33,311 nucleotides of DNA, taken from contig JALOPO010000002.1 of NCBI GenBank assembly GCA_025453855.1, positions 1 to 33,311 on the forward strand, read 5' to 3'. The translations under genes were made by a program, and so were the position numbers. Each line of letters opens with the position of its first letter. Positions within the stretch are counted from its first letter, which is position 1. Source of the DNA: Gemmatimonadaceae bacterium (GTDB lineage Bacteria > Gemmatimonadota > Gemmatimonadetes > Gemmatimonadales > Gemmatimonadaceae). The notes beneath the pieces were generated by a model, which saw only the letters and a program-made list of their open reading frames with translations, was not told where the DNA came from and ran no database searches. Positions 1-8,019 of the stretch are shown here, one piece after another.

Positions 1-926
1 AAGCGGAGGAGCGCGTCGGCGAGGTCGAGGCCGCGCTGGTAGCGGTCGCCGGCGCTCTTCTGCAGGCACTTCATGGTGATCAGCGCGAGCGCGGGCGGGA
101 TCGCGGGGGCGGCCACGTCGATCGGGACGGGCTGCTCGTGCACGTGCTTGTAGCCCACGGCGTACGAGTCGTCGCCATCGAACGGCGGCGTACCGGCGAT
201 CATCTCGTAGAGCATCACGCCGCAGGCGTAGACGTCGCTGCGCCCATCGACCGCCTTCCCCATCGCCTGCTCGGGCGACATGTAGTGCGGCGTCCCCATC
301 GCGCGCCCCTCGCCGGTGAGGCGCTGGTGGAAGCCCGCGGTGGCGATGCCGAAGTCGGTGATGCAGGCGGCGCCGTCGGCGTCGAAGAGGACGTTGTCGG
401 GCTTCACGTCGCGGTGCACGATCCCGTGCCGGTGCGCGTGGTCGAGCCCCGCCGCCACCTGCGCCACGATCGCCGCGCTCTCCACCGGGTTCACGGTGCG
501 ATGCCGCGCGAGGCGATCGGCGAGCGAGCCGCCGGCGAGGAACGGGAGCACGACGAAGGTGCTGTCGGTCGTCGTGCCCGCGTCGAGGATCGCGCAGACG
601 TGCGGGTGCGTGAGCCGGCTCGCCGCCTCGGCCTCGCGGCGGAAGCGCTCGCGCATCTCCGGGTCGCGCGCGAGATGGCTGTAGAGGACCTTGATCACCA
701 CCCGCCGGCCGAGCGCGACGTGGCGCGCCTCGTAGACGTGCGCCATCCCGCCCGAGGCCAGCCGCCGCACGATCGCGTAGCGGCCACCGGTGGCGCGCCG
801 GAGCGCGCCGATCTCGCTGTCGGGGACATCGGCCGGGGGCGCGGCGACGTCGGGGAGCGCGACGCCGCAGCGCACGCAGCGCGGCGCGGCGGCGCGGTTC
901 CAGGTGCCGCAGTCGGGACAGAACAT
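1..926 (-). CDS. Ser/Thr protein kinase with N-terminal zinc ribbon (3' end cut by window edge)
   Basis: The reverse-strand reading frame opens at an ATG at 926 and runs off the window at position 1, so only the first 308 residues are visible. Residues 3-20 form a CPDC...CVRC zinc ribbon. A Hanks-type kinase domain follows from about residue 48: glycine loop ASGGMAHVYEA, invariant Lys in VVIKVL, catalytic HRDVKPDN, DFG (TDFGIA) and activation-segment MGTPHYMSPEQ. All catalytic residues are present, so it should be an active kinase that phosphorylates proteins on Ser/Thr. Any membrane segment or sensor domain would lie beyond the edge. The start is 11 nt after the stop of the GvpF/L-like gene, so it is probably the third gene of a corA-gvpF/L-kinase operon. 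The zinc ribbon before the kinase is less usual than a bare PknB layout. Confidence 0.93.
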   Translation of the reverse strand, partial: MFCPDCGTWNRAAAPRCVRCGVALPDVAAPPADVPDSEIGALRRATGGRYAIVRRLASGGMAHVYEARHVALGRRVVIKVLYSHLARDPEMRERFRREAEAASRLTHPHVCAILDAGTTTDSTFVVLPFLAGGSLADRLARHRTVNPVESAAIVAQVAAGLDHAHRHGIVHRDVKPDNVLFDADGAACITDFGIATAGFHQRLTGEGRAMGTPHYMSPEQAMGKAVDGRSDVYACGVMLYEMIAGTPPFDGDDSYAVGYKHVHEQPVPIDVAAPAIPPALALITMKCLQKSAGDRYQRGLDLADALLR

Positions 927-937
927 GCCGGGTGGGG

Positions 938-1603
938 TCAGGCGGTGAACTGCAGCTTCACGAAATCATAGGGGGGCCAGGGGCCGGTGAGGCGGAGGAC
1001 CAGGCCGGGGGACCGCTCGTCCTCGGCGGCCACCTCGGCCGCGAAGGCGTCCCACCGACCCCGCTCCACGAGAAAGGCCTCGGTGGCGATGGTGGTGCCG
1101 TCGCCGACCGCGCCCCCCGTGATCGGGACCGCCGCCACAGCATGACGACGGAGGATGCGGAACGATTCGGCCGCGGCCGCCGACGGGGGGAGGACGGCCG
1201 GATCGGAGCTCGCCCCGGCCAGGTCGCGACGGGCCGTCACGCGGGCCATGGTGCGCCCGTCGACGTGGGCGAGCGCCTCGGCGAGGGCGCTGGCGTGGAG
1301 CTCGAGCCACTGGGAGAGCGCCCCCGCCGACCGGAACTGGGTGCAGGGGGGCGCCGGCACGACCGAACCCGCCGCGGCCAGCGCCGCCACGTCCTCGTGA
1401 TGCTGCAGGTAGGTGGCGTCGTCGGCACCCGGACGACTGGTGGACGGCCGCGCCACGACCGCGATCTCACGGAAGGTGATCAGGTGCAGCGCGGGGCGCT
1501 CGACGGCGATCCGCTCGGCGTCGCGCGCGTGGACGATCCCCACGAGCCGGAGGGCGGCGCGCACCGGGGCGCTGCCGACGGGCGTCGGCGCCGACGGGGT
1601 CAC
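938..1603 (-). CDS. GvpL/GvpF-family gas vesicle protein homologue
   Basis: I start this 221-aa protein at a GTG (1603) that overlaps the corA stop as GTGA. The frame stays open further upstream, but that part is antisense-like arginine/proline sequence inside corA. Family hallmarks are an N-terminal LRLVGIVHA strand, a mid-protein ITFREIAVVARPS segment (the 'y.dlaAvvs' region of GvpF/L), a helix resembling 'L..h...l..aL', and the C-terminal signature LTGPWPPYDFV. GvpF and GvpL are accessory or minor proteins in gas vesicle assembly. No other gvp gene (gvpA, gvpN, gvpK) is in the window, so its role here is uncertain. The coupling to corA and the 11-nt gap to the kinase indicate one transcript. 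The family assignment is fairly secure; a gas-vesicle function is not. Confidence 0.85.
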   Translation of the reverse strand: MTPSAPTPVGSAPVRAALRLVGIVHARDAERIAVERPALHLITFREIAVVARPSTSRPGADDATYLQHHEDVAALAAAGSVVPAPPCTQFRSAGALSQWLELHASALAEALAHVDGRTMARVTARRDLAGASSDPAVLPPSAAAAESFRILRRHAVAAVPITGGAVGDGTTIATEAFLVERGRWDAFAAEVAAEDERSPGLVLRLTGPWPPYDFVKLQFTA

Positions 1604-2763
1604 AGGAGCTCCCAGCGCCGCAGGAGCCAGACGAGGCCGGCGCCGAGGCCGAGCTGCAGTGCGAGCATGATCCAGAAGCCGTAGGGCGAGTGCGAGAGCG
1701 GGATCCGCTCGAAGTTCATCCCCCACATCCCGCTCACCACCACGAACGGGACGCTGAGCGTCGCGATCACGCTCAGCCCCTTCGTCACCTGGCCCAGGCG
1801 GTTGGAGACCTGCGACAGGTACGAGTCCATGACGTTGCTCAGGAGCTCGCGGTACATGTCGATGCCGTCGTTGATGCGGAGGACGTGGTCGTAGACGTCG
1901 CGGTAGTAGAGCTGCGTCTCGGGGGTGAGCCAGGGCGTGGGGCGCGACGACAGCGCGTTGAAGACGTCGCGCTGCGGCGCGAGGTGGCGGCGCATGGCGA
2001 GCACGAGGCGCTTGACGGCGAAGACGTCGGCCAGCGAGTCCTGGTCGAAGCGCTGGTAGATGCGCTCCTCGATCCCGTCGAGGAAGTCGTCGAGCCGCTC
2101 GAGCACGGGGAAGTACGCGTCGACCGCCTGGTCGAGCATCTCGTGCATGAGGCGCTCGACGCCGCGGTCGAGGAGCTCGGGATTGGCCTGCACGCGCGCC
2201 GCCACCTCGTCGATCACCTCGGTGGGGCCGTAATGCGTGGTGACGAGGAGCGTGCGCGAGAGCCAGCAGGCGAGGTTGAAGGTCTCGACGTCGTACGGAT
2301 CGTCGGTGTCGTCGCAGAAGCGCAGCCCGCGCACGATCACGAAGAGCCCCGACTTGTACTCGTCGATCTTCACGCGGCTCTGCGGGTTGAGGCAGTCCTC
2401 GACGGCCAGCGGGTGCATGTCGAAGACCTTCTCGAGGAGCGCGACCTGGTGCCGGCTCGACGTGTCGATGTCGACCCAGAGGCGCGCGTCACCCGGGTCG
2501 CGCACGACCGCGCGAAGGTCGGACGGGTGCATCGTGCACTCGAGCCCCTGGCCCGGTCGGTGCAGGAAGATCCGCGGGACGCTCGACGGCACGGGACGCG
2601 GCCGCGGCTCGACGGCCTCCTGTCCCGGCGTCGACGTGCCATCCGCCGACGCACCGTTGGGAGGGGCCGACGCCGCAGCACGCTCGCGGCGCCCCTCGCC
2701 GCGTCGCGCGCGCGGCACGCCGAAGCGCAGGCGCGGTCGCCCCTTGGGGCCGCGTGGACTCAT
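1600..2763 (-). CDS. corA: CorA-family divalent metal (Mg2+/Co2+) transporter
   Basis: This 387-aa protein has the CorA architecture. A basic, Pro/Arg-rich N-terminal tail (residues 1-65) precedes a soluble alpha/beta funnel domain and long helices (about 70-320). The first pore helix ends in the signature GMN (348-350), the loop FERIPLSHSPYGF follows, and a second helix (about 361-380) precedes the basic C-terminus RRWELL. CorA pentamers conduct Mg2+ (or Co2+/Ni2+) across the inner membrane. The ATG at 2763 is supported by a GAGGGA ribosome-binding site (2772-2777) eight bases upstream. Its stop overlaps the GTG of the GvpF/L-like gene, so the two are translationally coupled. The extended charged N-terminal tail is longer than in well-known CorAs and may be disordered. 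Confidence 0.95.
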   Translation of the reverse strand: MSPRGPKGRPRLRFGVPRARRGEGRRERAAASAPPNGASADGTSTPGQEAVEPRPRPVPSSVPRIFLHRPGQGLECTMHPSDLRAVVRDPGDARLWVDIDTSSRHQVALLEKVFDMHPLAVEDCLNPQSRVKIDEYKSGLFVIVRGLRFCDDTDDPYDVETFNLACWLSRTLLVTTHYGPTEVIDEVAARVQANPELLDRGVERLMHEMLDQAVDAYFPVLERLDDFLDGIEERIYQRFDQDSLADVFAVKRLVLAMRRHLAPQRDVFNALSSRPTPWLTPETQLYYRDVYDHVLRINDGIDMYRELLSNVMDSYLSQVSNRLGQVTKGLSVIATLSVPFVVVSGMWGMNFERIPLSHSPYGFWIMLALQLGLGAGLVWLLRRWELL

Positions 2764-2771
2764 GCGGGGCG

Positions 2772-2805
2772 TCCCTCGTCGCGTGACGGCATGTCGGACA
2801 AGTTA
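2772..2805 (-). promoter_or_regulatory. Candidate -10 element and ribosome-binding site for corA
   Basis: On the minus strand a TAACTT hexamer (2805-2800), the only AT-rich patch in the short gap before corA, could be a -10 element. No convincing -35 lies 16-18 bases upstream of it. It would start a leader of about 30 nt containing the purine-rich GAGGGA (2777-2772), correctly spaced from the corA ATG. The ribosome-binding site is the more certain part. Confidence 0.35.
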
Positions 2806-2822
2806 GCGCGGCCGGTGCACAC

Positions 2823-3749
2823 TCACCGCAGCGCGCGCAGGTGCGTCACGCACGCCTCGCCCAGGCGCACCGGGTCGTAGCCACCCTCGAGGGAGCTCAC
2901 CACGCGACCACCACACCAGCGCTCCGCGCCATCGACGAGCAGCCGTGTCATCGTCGTCACGTCGTCGAGTTCGAGCGTGAAGGCGCCGAGCGGATCGCCG
3001 GCCAGGCAGTCGAAGCCGGCCGAGATGAGCACGAGCTCCGGCGTCCAGCCGTCGGTGGCGGCGTGCACGGCGGCGGCGAGCGCGTCGAGGTAGCGGGCGC
3101 GGGGGAGGTTCGGTCCCATGGGGACGTTCCACACGGTGCCGTGCGGCCCGCGATCGTCGGCCGCCCCGGTGCCCGGATACCAGGGCCACTGGTGCATGCT
3201 CACGAAGCGCACCCCCGCATCGTGCTCCACGAGCGCCTGCGTCCCGTTGCCATGGTGCACGTCCCAGTCGACGACGAGCACGCGCCCGAGCCCGTGCCGC
3301 TGCCGCGCGTAGAGCGCCCCGATGCCGACGTGGCCGAAGAGGCAGAAGCCCATCCCCGCATCGCGCAGCGCATGATGGCCGGGCGGGCGCACCGCGCAGA
3401 AGCTGCGCGTCGCCTCGCCGCTCAGCGCGAGGTCGATGCCGTCGAGCACCGCGCCGGTGGCGGCGGTCGCGGCATCCCACGACCCCTCGCTCACGCGCGT
3501 GTCGGGATCGAGCTCGCCGCCGCCAGCCGCCGCCAGGTCGCGCACGCGCGCCACGTACGCCGCATCGTGCGCGAGCGCGAGCTCGTCGACGGTCGCGTGC
3601 CGGCTCTCGCGATGCTGGATGGCATCGAAGAGCTCGAAGTCGTGCCGCAGCGCGCGCGGGATGGCACGCAGCCGCCCGACATGCTCGGCATGGTTCCAGC
3701 CGGTGTCGTGCCGACCGCAGTCGGAATGCGAGAGATAGGCGAGGCTCAT
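2823..3749 (-). CDS. Histone deacetylase-family (acetoin utilisation/APAH-type) amidohydrolase
   Basis: The 308-aa protein covers a full arginase-fold deacetylase domain. Visible catalytic motifs are RPPGHHA (121-127, the His-His charge relay), DWDVHHGNGT (161-170, with zinc ligands Asp and His), SAGFD (233-237, second Asp zinc ligand) and LEGGYD near the C-terminus. Bacterial members remove acetyl groups from small amines (acetylpolyamines) or from protein lysines such as acetyl-CoA synthetase; the sequence alone does not say which. The usual FCLFNN motif reads FCLFGH here, a change in the loop beside the active site. It stands alone between corA (about 60 nt) and the MoxR operon (about 88 nt), in the same direction, and has no signal peptide, so it is cytoplasmic. 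Confidence 0.93.
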   Translation of the reverse strand: MSLAYLSHSDCGRHDTGWNHAEHVGRLRAIPRALRHDFELFDAIQHRESRHATVDELALAHDAAYVARVRDLAAAGGGELDPDTRVSEGSWDAATAATGAVLDGIDLALSGEATRSFCAVRPPGHHALRDAGMGFCLFGHVGIGALYARQRHGLGRVLVVDWDVHHGNGTQALVEHDAGVRFVSMHQWPWYPGTGAADDRGPHGTVWNVPMGPNLPRARYLDALAAAVHAATDGWTPELVLISAGFDCLAGDPLGAFTLELDDVTTMTRLLVDGAERWCGGRVVSSLEGGYDPVRLGEACVTHLRALR

Positions 3750-3837
3750 GGCGTGGCTGGCGCGGATGCCGGGAACGATATGCGGCGCACGGACATCGCA
3801 CGAATCGCGGTGGGCGGTCGCGACGATGCCGCGCGCA

Positions 3838-5184
3838 TCAGGCGACGCCCGCGAGCCGACGGAGCACCCACGCCCCCGCGAGCGACAGGAGCGCGATCAC
3901 GGCGAGGAGGCGCGGCTCGGGGCGCCACGGTGCGCGCGCGGGTGCGACGGGGGCAGCGACCACGCGCGGCAGGCCGATGGTCGCGGCGAGCGTCGCCACG
4001 GGTGCCGCGTCGAGCGAGTCATGCAGCACGTCACGCACCGTGTGGGCGAGCGGCGGCGTGCGCGCCACGCCCGCGACGAGCGCCGACCACCAGCGACGGT
4101 GCGCGGCCGGTGCATCGTCGGCGCCGGCCATCCGCCAGCGCCACGAGTCCTCGTACCCCACCTGCACCACCCGTCCCGCGACATGTCGGGCGGCAGCGAT
4201 CGCGATGGCGCCATCGCGCGACTCGATCGGCACGGCGCGCGCACCCGTCACCACCGGCACCAGGTCGAGCCCGTGGCGTGGCTCGTCCTCGCTCGCCTCG
4301 GCGCCGGCCTCGCCACGCACGCGCGCACCGGGCGCACCCGCCCTAACCCCAAGCAGCGCGCCGCTCGCGGCGGCCGAGCCGACGAGCACCGCGCCGCCAC
4401 CGCCGCGCACGAAGTCGGGGATCGCCCGCAGCACCGCGGGCGCGGCCCCGTCGAGCGCGATCACCGCCGCGTGACGCGCACTGTCGAGCTGCGTGCTCCC
4501 CTGCCGCACCGCGACGGTGGGGGCGACGTCGAGCAGCGCATCGACCTGCCACCCCGCCTCCTCGAGCGCGGCGATCACGAAGCGCGACTCCCACCCGGCG
4601 CGACCGGCGACGAGGACGCGTGTGCCGGGGGTGATGGTGTGCACCGGCGCCGTCGCCCGCACGCCGTGCGCGCGCGCCACGACCAGCGACGCGAGCGAGG
4701 CCGCGCGCAGCAGCGTCGGCGCGCGCAGGCTGTCGAGCGCACCGGCGGCATCGGCGATGGCGACGATCGTGCCCGTGTCGCCCGCGACCACGAGCGATGC
4801 CGATGCGGCGGGCCCCTCCACGCGTCGCGCGGCGACGGCGATCGCCGGGAGCGGCGCCGCCGTGCGCAGCGCGAGCGGATGGCCCGCGCCGGCGAGCGCG
4901 CGGAGCGTCATCGTCGCGCGCAGCGCGGGCGCGCCGTCGAGCGTCACCTGCAGCGTCTCGCCCGGTGCGGCGGCGACCAGCGTCGCGAGTGCATCGCGCA
5001 TGCGGCCGAGCGGCGCGTCGAGCACCAGCGAGTCGCCGCGCACGCGCACGGCGGGCACCGGCGACGACGCGGGCGTGGCGAGCGCCCATGCGCACACGGC
5101 CGCCGCGGTCACGCCGATCGCCTGCAACGCGGTGGCGATGGTGGGCAGCGTGCGCCGCGGCGCGGCGTCAGCGCGTGAGGGCAT
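3838..5184 (-). CDS. Membrane-anchored protein at the end of the MoxR operon, function unknown
   Basis: This 448-aa protein is very rich in Ala, Arg and Val. A hydrophobic N-terminal segment (about residues 16-38) and a C-terminal transmembrane helix (about 428-444, followed by a short basic tail) anchor a large domain. Within that domain the stretches TRVLVAGRAGWESRFVIAAL and 'IPDFVRGGGGAVLVGSAAA' resemble the alternating strands of a class I amidotransferase-like or Rossmann-like fold, as found in membrane proteins at the end of Bat/MoxR operons. No catalytic Cys is evident, so enzyme activity is doubtful. The gene overlaps the end of the DUF4159 gene by 17 nt and is probably translated with it. 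It is likely a structural partner of the MoxR/BatA complex; this is inferred from context only. Confidence 0.8.
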   Translation of the reverse strand: MPSRADAAPRRTLPTIATALQAIGVTAAAVCAWALATPASSPVPAVRVRGDSLVLDAPLGRMRDALATLVAAAPGETLQVTLDGAPALRATMTLRALAGAGHPLALRTAAPLPAIAVAARRVEGPAASASLVVAGDTGTIVAIADAAGALDSLRAPTLLRAASLASLVVARAHGVRATAPVHTITPGTRVLVAGRAGWESRFVIAALEEAGWQVDALLDVAPTVAVRQGSTQLDSARHAAVIALDGAAPAVLRAIPDFVRGGGGAVLVGSAAASGALLGVRAGAPGARVRGEAGAEASEDEPRHGLDLVPVVTGARAVPIESRDGAIAIAAARHVAGRVVQVGYEDSWRWRMAGADDAPAAHRRWWSALVAGVARTPPLAHTVRDVLHDSLDAAPVATLAATIGLPRVVAAPVAPARAPWRPEPRLLAVIALLSLAGAWVLRRLAGVA

Positions 5185-5818
5185 AGACGACGAGGTTCAC
5201 GCCGAACCGCACGTTGTCGACGCTCAGGAACTTCCGGTTCTCGGGGTGGAAGCTCCACTCCGAGCTGTAGTCCTTGTTGCTGTAGATCACGCGCAGGCGC
5301 CCGTCACGCTCCGCGCCGAGGAGCTGCTCGTGCACGAGGTTGTCGCCCCAGCCATTGAGCTCGTGCGAGGTGTTCGGCGGGCCGTTCTCGAAGCGGAAGA
5401 AGCTGCGGTAGAGCGCGTGCGTGTTCGGGATCGGGCGCAGCGCGCCGGTCACGCGCGCCAGCTCCTCGGTGCAGGTGCGATGGAAGGGGCCATCGACGTC
5501 GTGGTTGTGATCGTCCACGAAGAGGAGCCCGCCGCGATCGAGGTAGCGCCCGAGCATGGTGCGCTCGGCCGCCGTGAAGCGCACCGGCAGGTGCCCGGTG
5601 AGGAAGGCGAGCGGATGCCGCAGCAGCGCCTCGGAGGCGAGCGGCACCACCGTGCCCGACGGCGCGACATCGATGCGCGTGAACCGCGCGACGGCGTCGA
5701 TCACGTTGGCCGCCACGAGCGGCGCCGAGTCCCAGTCGCCCGACTCGTACTGCACCGTGGCGAAGGTGAAGCGGTCTCCCGTGGCGAGCGGCGACCCGCC
5801 GTGCGCGCGCGCGGTCAT
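5168..5818 (-). CDS. DUF4159 domain-containing protein
   Basis: This 216-aa protein matches the DUF4159 pattern. It begins with a strand and 'Y.sGDWDsaP' (TFATVQYESGDWDSAP), continues with a central 'FLTGH' and 'YLDRGGLLFVDDHN', and has a conserved C-terminal half with 'LYRSFFRF' and the motif RVIYSNKDYSSEW. DUF4159 proteins adopt an amidotransferase-like alpha/beta fold and accompany MoxR, DUF58 and BatA genes in many phyla; their reaction is unknown. It has no signal peptide in the form seen here, so it may be cytoplasmic or secreted by the longer family members' route. Its ATG overlaps the stop of the upstream gene as ATGA. The family call is good; the function is not known. Confidence 0.87.
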   Translation of the reverse strand: MTARAHGGSPLATGDRFTFATVQYESGDWDSAPLVAANVIDAVARFTRIDVAPSGTVVPLASEALLRHPLAFLTGHLPVRFTAAERTMLGRYLDRGGLLFVDDHNHDVDGPFHRTCTEELARVTGALRPIPNTHALYRSFFRFENGPPNTSHELNGWGDNLVHEQLLGAERDGRLRVIYSNKDYSSEWSFHPENRKFLSVDNVRFGVNLVVYALTR

Positions 5819-8019
5819 GGCGCTCCCGTGCTCCAGAGCGGCGTGGCATCACCCCGCACCGGCACCAGTGCCGCGGCACGGCGTGCCCGCTGCAGCGCGG
5901 TCGTCGCATCGGCGCCGGTGGCGAGTGCGCCCAGCGCATCGTCGAGTGCGCGGGCGAGCACCGGGCGCGCCGCGAGCGCATCGAGGCGGAGGAGGCGCAG
6001 CGAGTCGGTGCCGGCGCGCGGCACACGCGCCAGGAGGACGAGCGCGCGATCGAGACGCGTGGCGAGCGCCGCGCCGGCGTCGGGGCGCGCCGGGAGCGGG
6101 GTGCGCGCATCGGCGCGTGCGCTGTCGGTGCCGGTGAGGCGGATCTTCGCGATGTCGACGAGCACCGCCGGCGGTGCGCCGCGCAGGTAGAGCCGCTCGG
6201 CCGCGCGCGCGCGCTGGATCGCGGCCACCGCGCGGCGCATCGGCGCGATGGCCGACGCCGGCTCGGCGCCGTCGAGCGCACGCGACGCGTCCCACATCGC
6301 GTTGTACGCCTCGAGCAGCGGGCGATTCACCGCCACCACCGGCGTCTCGTCACCGTGATCGTCGAGCGTGGCGTTGATCGCGGTGGCCCGTTCGGCCGCC
6401 TTGAGCACCGCCTCGGGGGTGCGCGGCTGCTGGAGCTGCGCGAGCTCGCTGGCGGTGTGGTCGTGGCCGTCGCCGGCGAAGTGCGCATGCTCGCCGCCGG
6501 GCGTGTCGCCGGTGCGCATGAAGATCACCGCCCCGACCTGTCGGCGCAGCCGCCCCTGCTGTGCACCGATCCGCCGCGACTCCGCCACGACCGCGTCGCG
6601 CGCGAGCGTGCGCTGTCGCGCGACCAGCCTTTCGGTGAGCAGGAGGAGCATGCGCTGGCTGATCACGCTCGTGTCGACCGGCGACGGCGGGAGCTGCTCG
6701 ACGGCCACCGAGTCGCCCTCGTCGCTGCGCGGGATGCGGATCACGCGCGTGTCGCTGGTGCCGAGCTGCGCGCCGCGCACCGCGTTGCCGTCGCGCGCGG
6801 CGAGGCGCACGTGGAGCACGTCGCCCGGCTTCACGCCCAGCGCGCCCAGGTCGAGTGTTCCCTGCACCGCGACGTCGCGGTCGAGCGCGCCGGTTCGCGC
6901 GCCGAGGACGCCGGTGCGCGCGGCGAACTGCTCGCCGCCGCCGGTGGTGAGGATCCACTCGAGGCGTGCGTCGGCGATGCCGATGTCGTCGTGCGCGCGG
7001 CCGCGGAGCGCGATGGTGGCGGTGGTGTCGCGCGTGACCACGTCGGTGGCCGGGAGGTCGAGCGAGGCCTCGGGGACGCTGTCCGGCCGCGCGGCGATGG
7101 TGAGCGAGCGTTCGGTGATGCCGTCGGCAAGGAGGACGGCGACGGGCTGCGCGCCGACGCGGACGACGGCGCGCCACGCCTCGTCGCTCCGCTCGAGCGT
7201 CACCGCACGTGCGCCCGCGGTGTCGCCGGCTTCGCGCACGCGCAGCACGACGCGCGCCGCACCGGCCGCGCCCTCGATCTCGAGGCGCGTCCCCTCGATC
7301 GCCTCGACCACGCCGCCGTCGAGCGCGACCGGTCGATCCGGGGCACGCGTGTACGCGGGCGGGACGAGGCGCGCCGTGATCGCGACCGCGCCCGGCGGGA
7401 GCGTGGCGATCGCCGACGGCGGCACGGGTGCACCGCGCATGATCGCCGCGCCGGCATCGGAGCGTTCGCGCCAGGGCCAGAGCGCGAGCGCGAAGCCGGC
7501 CACGGCCGCGCCGAGCATGGTGAGCGACTGGCGGAGTCGCGCACGCGCGATCGTGGCGGCGGGCGCATGCCAGGGCACCGCGCGCACGAACGGCTCGAGG
7601 CGGGCGCGCTCGGCGGGCGACGCGTCGGCGAGGGTGACGAGCGCATAGCGGAGCCGCGGCTCGGCGCGTTCGACCCAGAGCGCGGCATCGGTGGCGGTGA
7701 CGCGCTGGCGCGCGCCGCGACGGATCGGCGTCACGATCCCGATCGCGCCGGTGACGATCGCGACGATCGCCACGCCGGTGCGCGAGGGGACGCCGAGCAC
7801 GATGTGCGAGAGCGCGAGCACGAGCACCGGGAGCAGCGCCCAGGCGAGCGCGATGGCGACGAGGCGCAGCGCGCGCGCGCGGCCGAGGAGGCGTGCGAGC
7901 GCGGCGAGCTGCACGTGCGGATCGGACGCATCGTCGCGCAGCGTCCCGCGTGGCGACGGGCGCGGCGACGCGCTGCTCGCGGTGGCGAGCGGCGATGGCT
8001 CGAAGGGCGTGGCGGTCAT
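5815..8019 (-). CDS. Large membrane protein of the MoxR operon, DUF4175-like
   Basis: I place the start at the ATG at 8019, which overlaps the previous stop as ATGA. The frame is open further upstream but reads as arginine-rich noise there. The resulting 734-aa protein has an N-terminal low-complexity tail, two transmembrane helices (about residues 51-74 and 80-97), a third near 167-181, and then a long extracytoplasmic part. That part contains Ig-like beta segments (for example PSAIATLPPGAVAITARLVP and DDIGIADARLEWILTTGGG) and a helical region ending near 'ERATAINATL'. This layout fits DUF4175-type proteins that accompany MoxR/BatA systems in Gram-negative bacteria. A strongly acidic/His patch (HAHFAGDGHDH) lies in the helical part. 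The molecular role is unknown; it is probably a periplasm-facing scaffold. Confidence 0.82.
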   Translation of the reverse strand: MTATPFEPSPLATASSASPRPSPRGTLRDDASDPHVQLAALARLLGRARALRLVAIALAWALLPVLVLALSHIVLGVPSRTGVAIVAIVTGAIGIVTPIRRGARQRVTATDAALWVERAEPRLRYALVTLADASPAERARLEPFVRAVPWHAPAATIARARLRQSLTMLGAAVAGFALALWPWRERSDAGAAIMRGAPVPPSAIATLPPGAVAITARLVPPAYTRAPDRPVALDGGVVEAIEGTRLEIEGAAGAARVVLRVREAGDTAGARAVTLERSDEAWRAVVRVGAQPVAVLLADGITERSLTIAARPDSVPEASLDLPATDVVTRDTTATIALRGRAHDDIGIADARLEWILTTGGGEQFAARTGVLGARTGALDRDVAVQGTLDLGALGVKPGDVLHVRLAARDGNAVRGAQLGTSDTRVIRIPRSDEGDSVAVEQLPPSPVDTSVISQRMLLLLTERLVARQRTLARDAVVAESRRIGAQQGRLRRQVGAVIFMRTGDTPGGEHAHFAGDGHDHTASELAQLQQPRTPEAVLKAAERATAINATLDDHGDETPVVAVNRPLLEAYNAMWDASRALDGAEPASAIAPMRRAVAAIQRARAAERLYLRGAPPAVLVDIAKIRLTGTDSARADARTPLPARPDAGAALATRLDRALVLLARVPRAGTDSLRLLRLDALAARPVLARALDDALGALATGADATTALQRARRAAALVPVRGDATPLWSTGAP

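Noticed and set aside
1690-2880. Long plus-strand open frame opposite corA
   Set aside because: It is composed of Val/Glu/His/Arg-rich antisense sequence; the minus strand encodes an intact CorA with its GMN signature.
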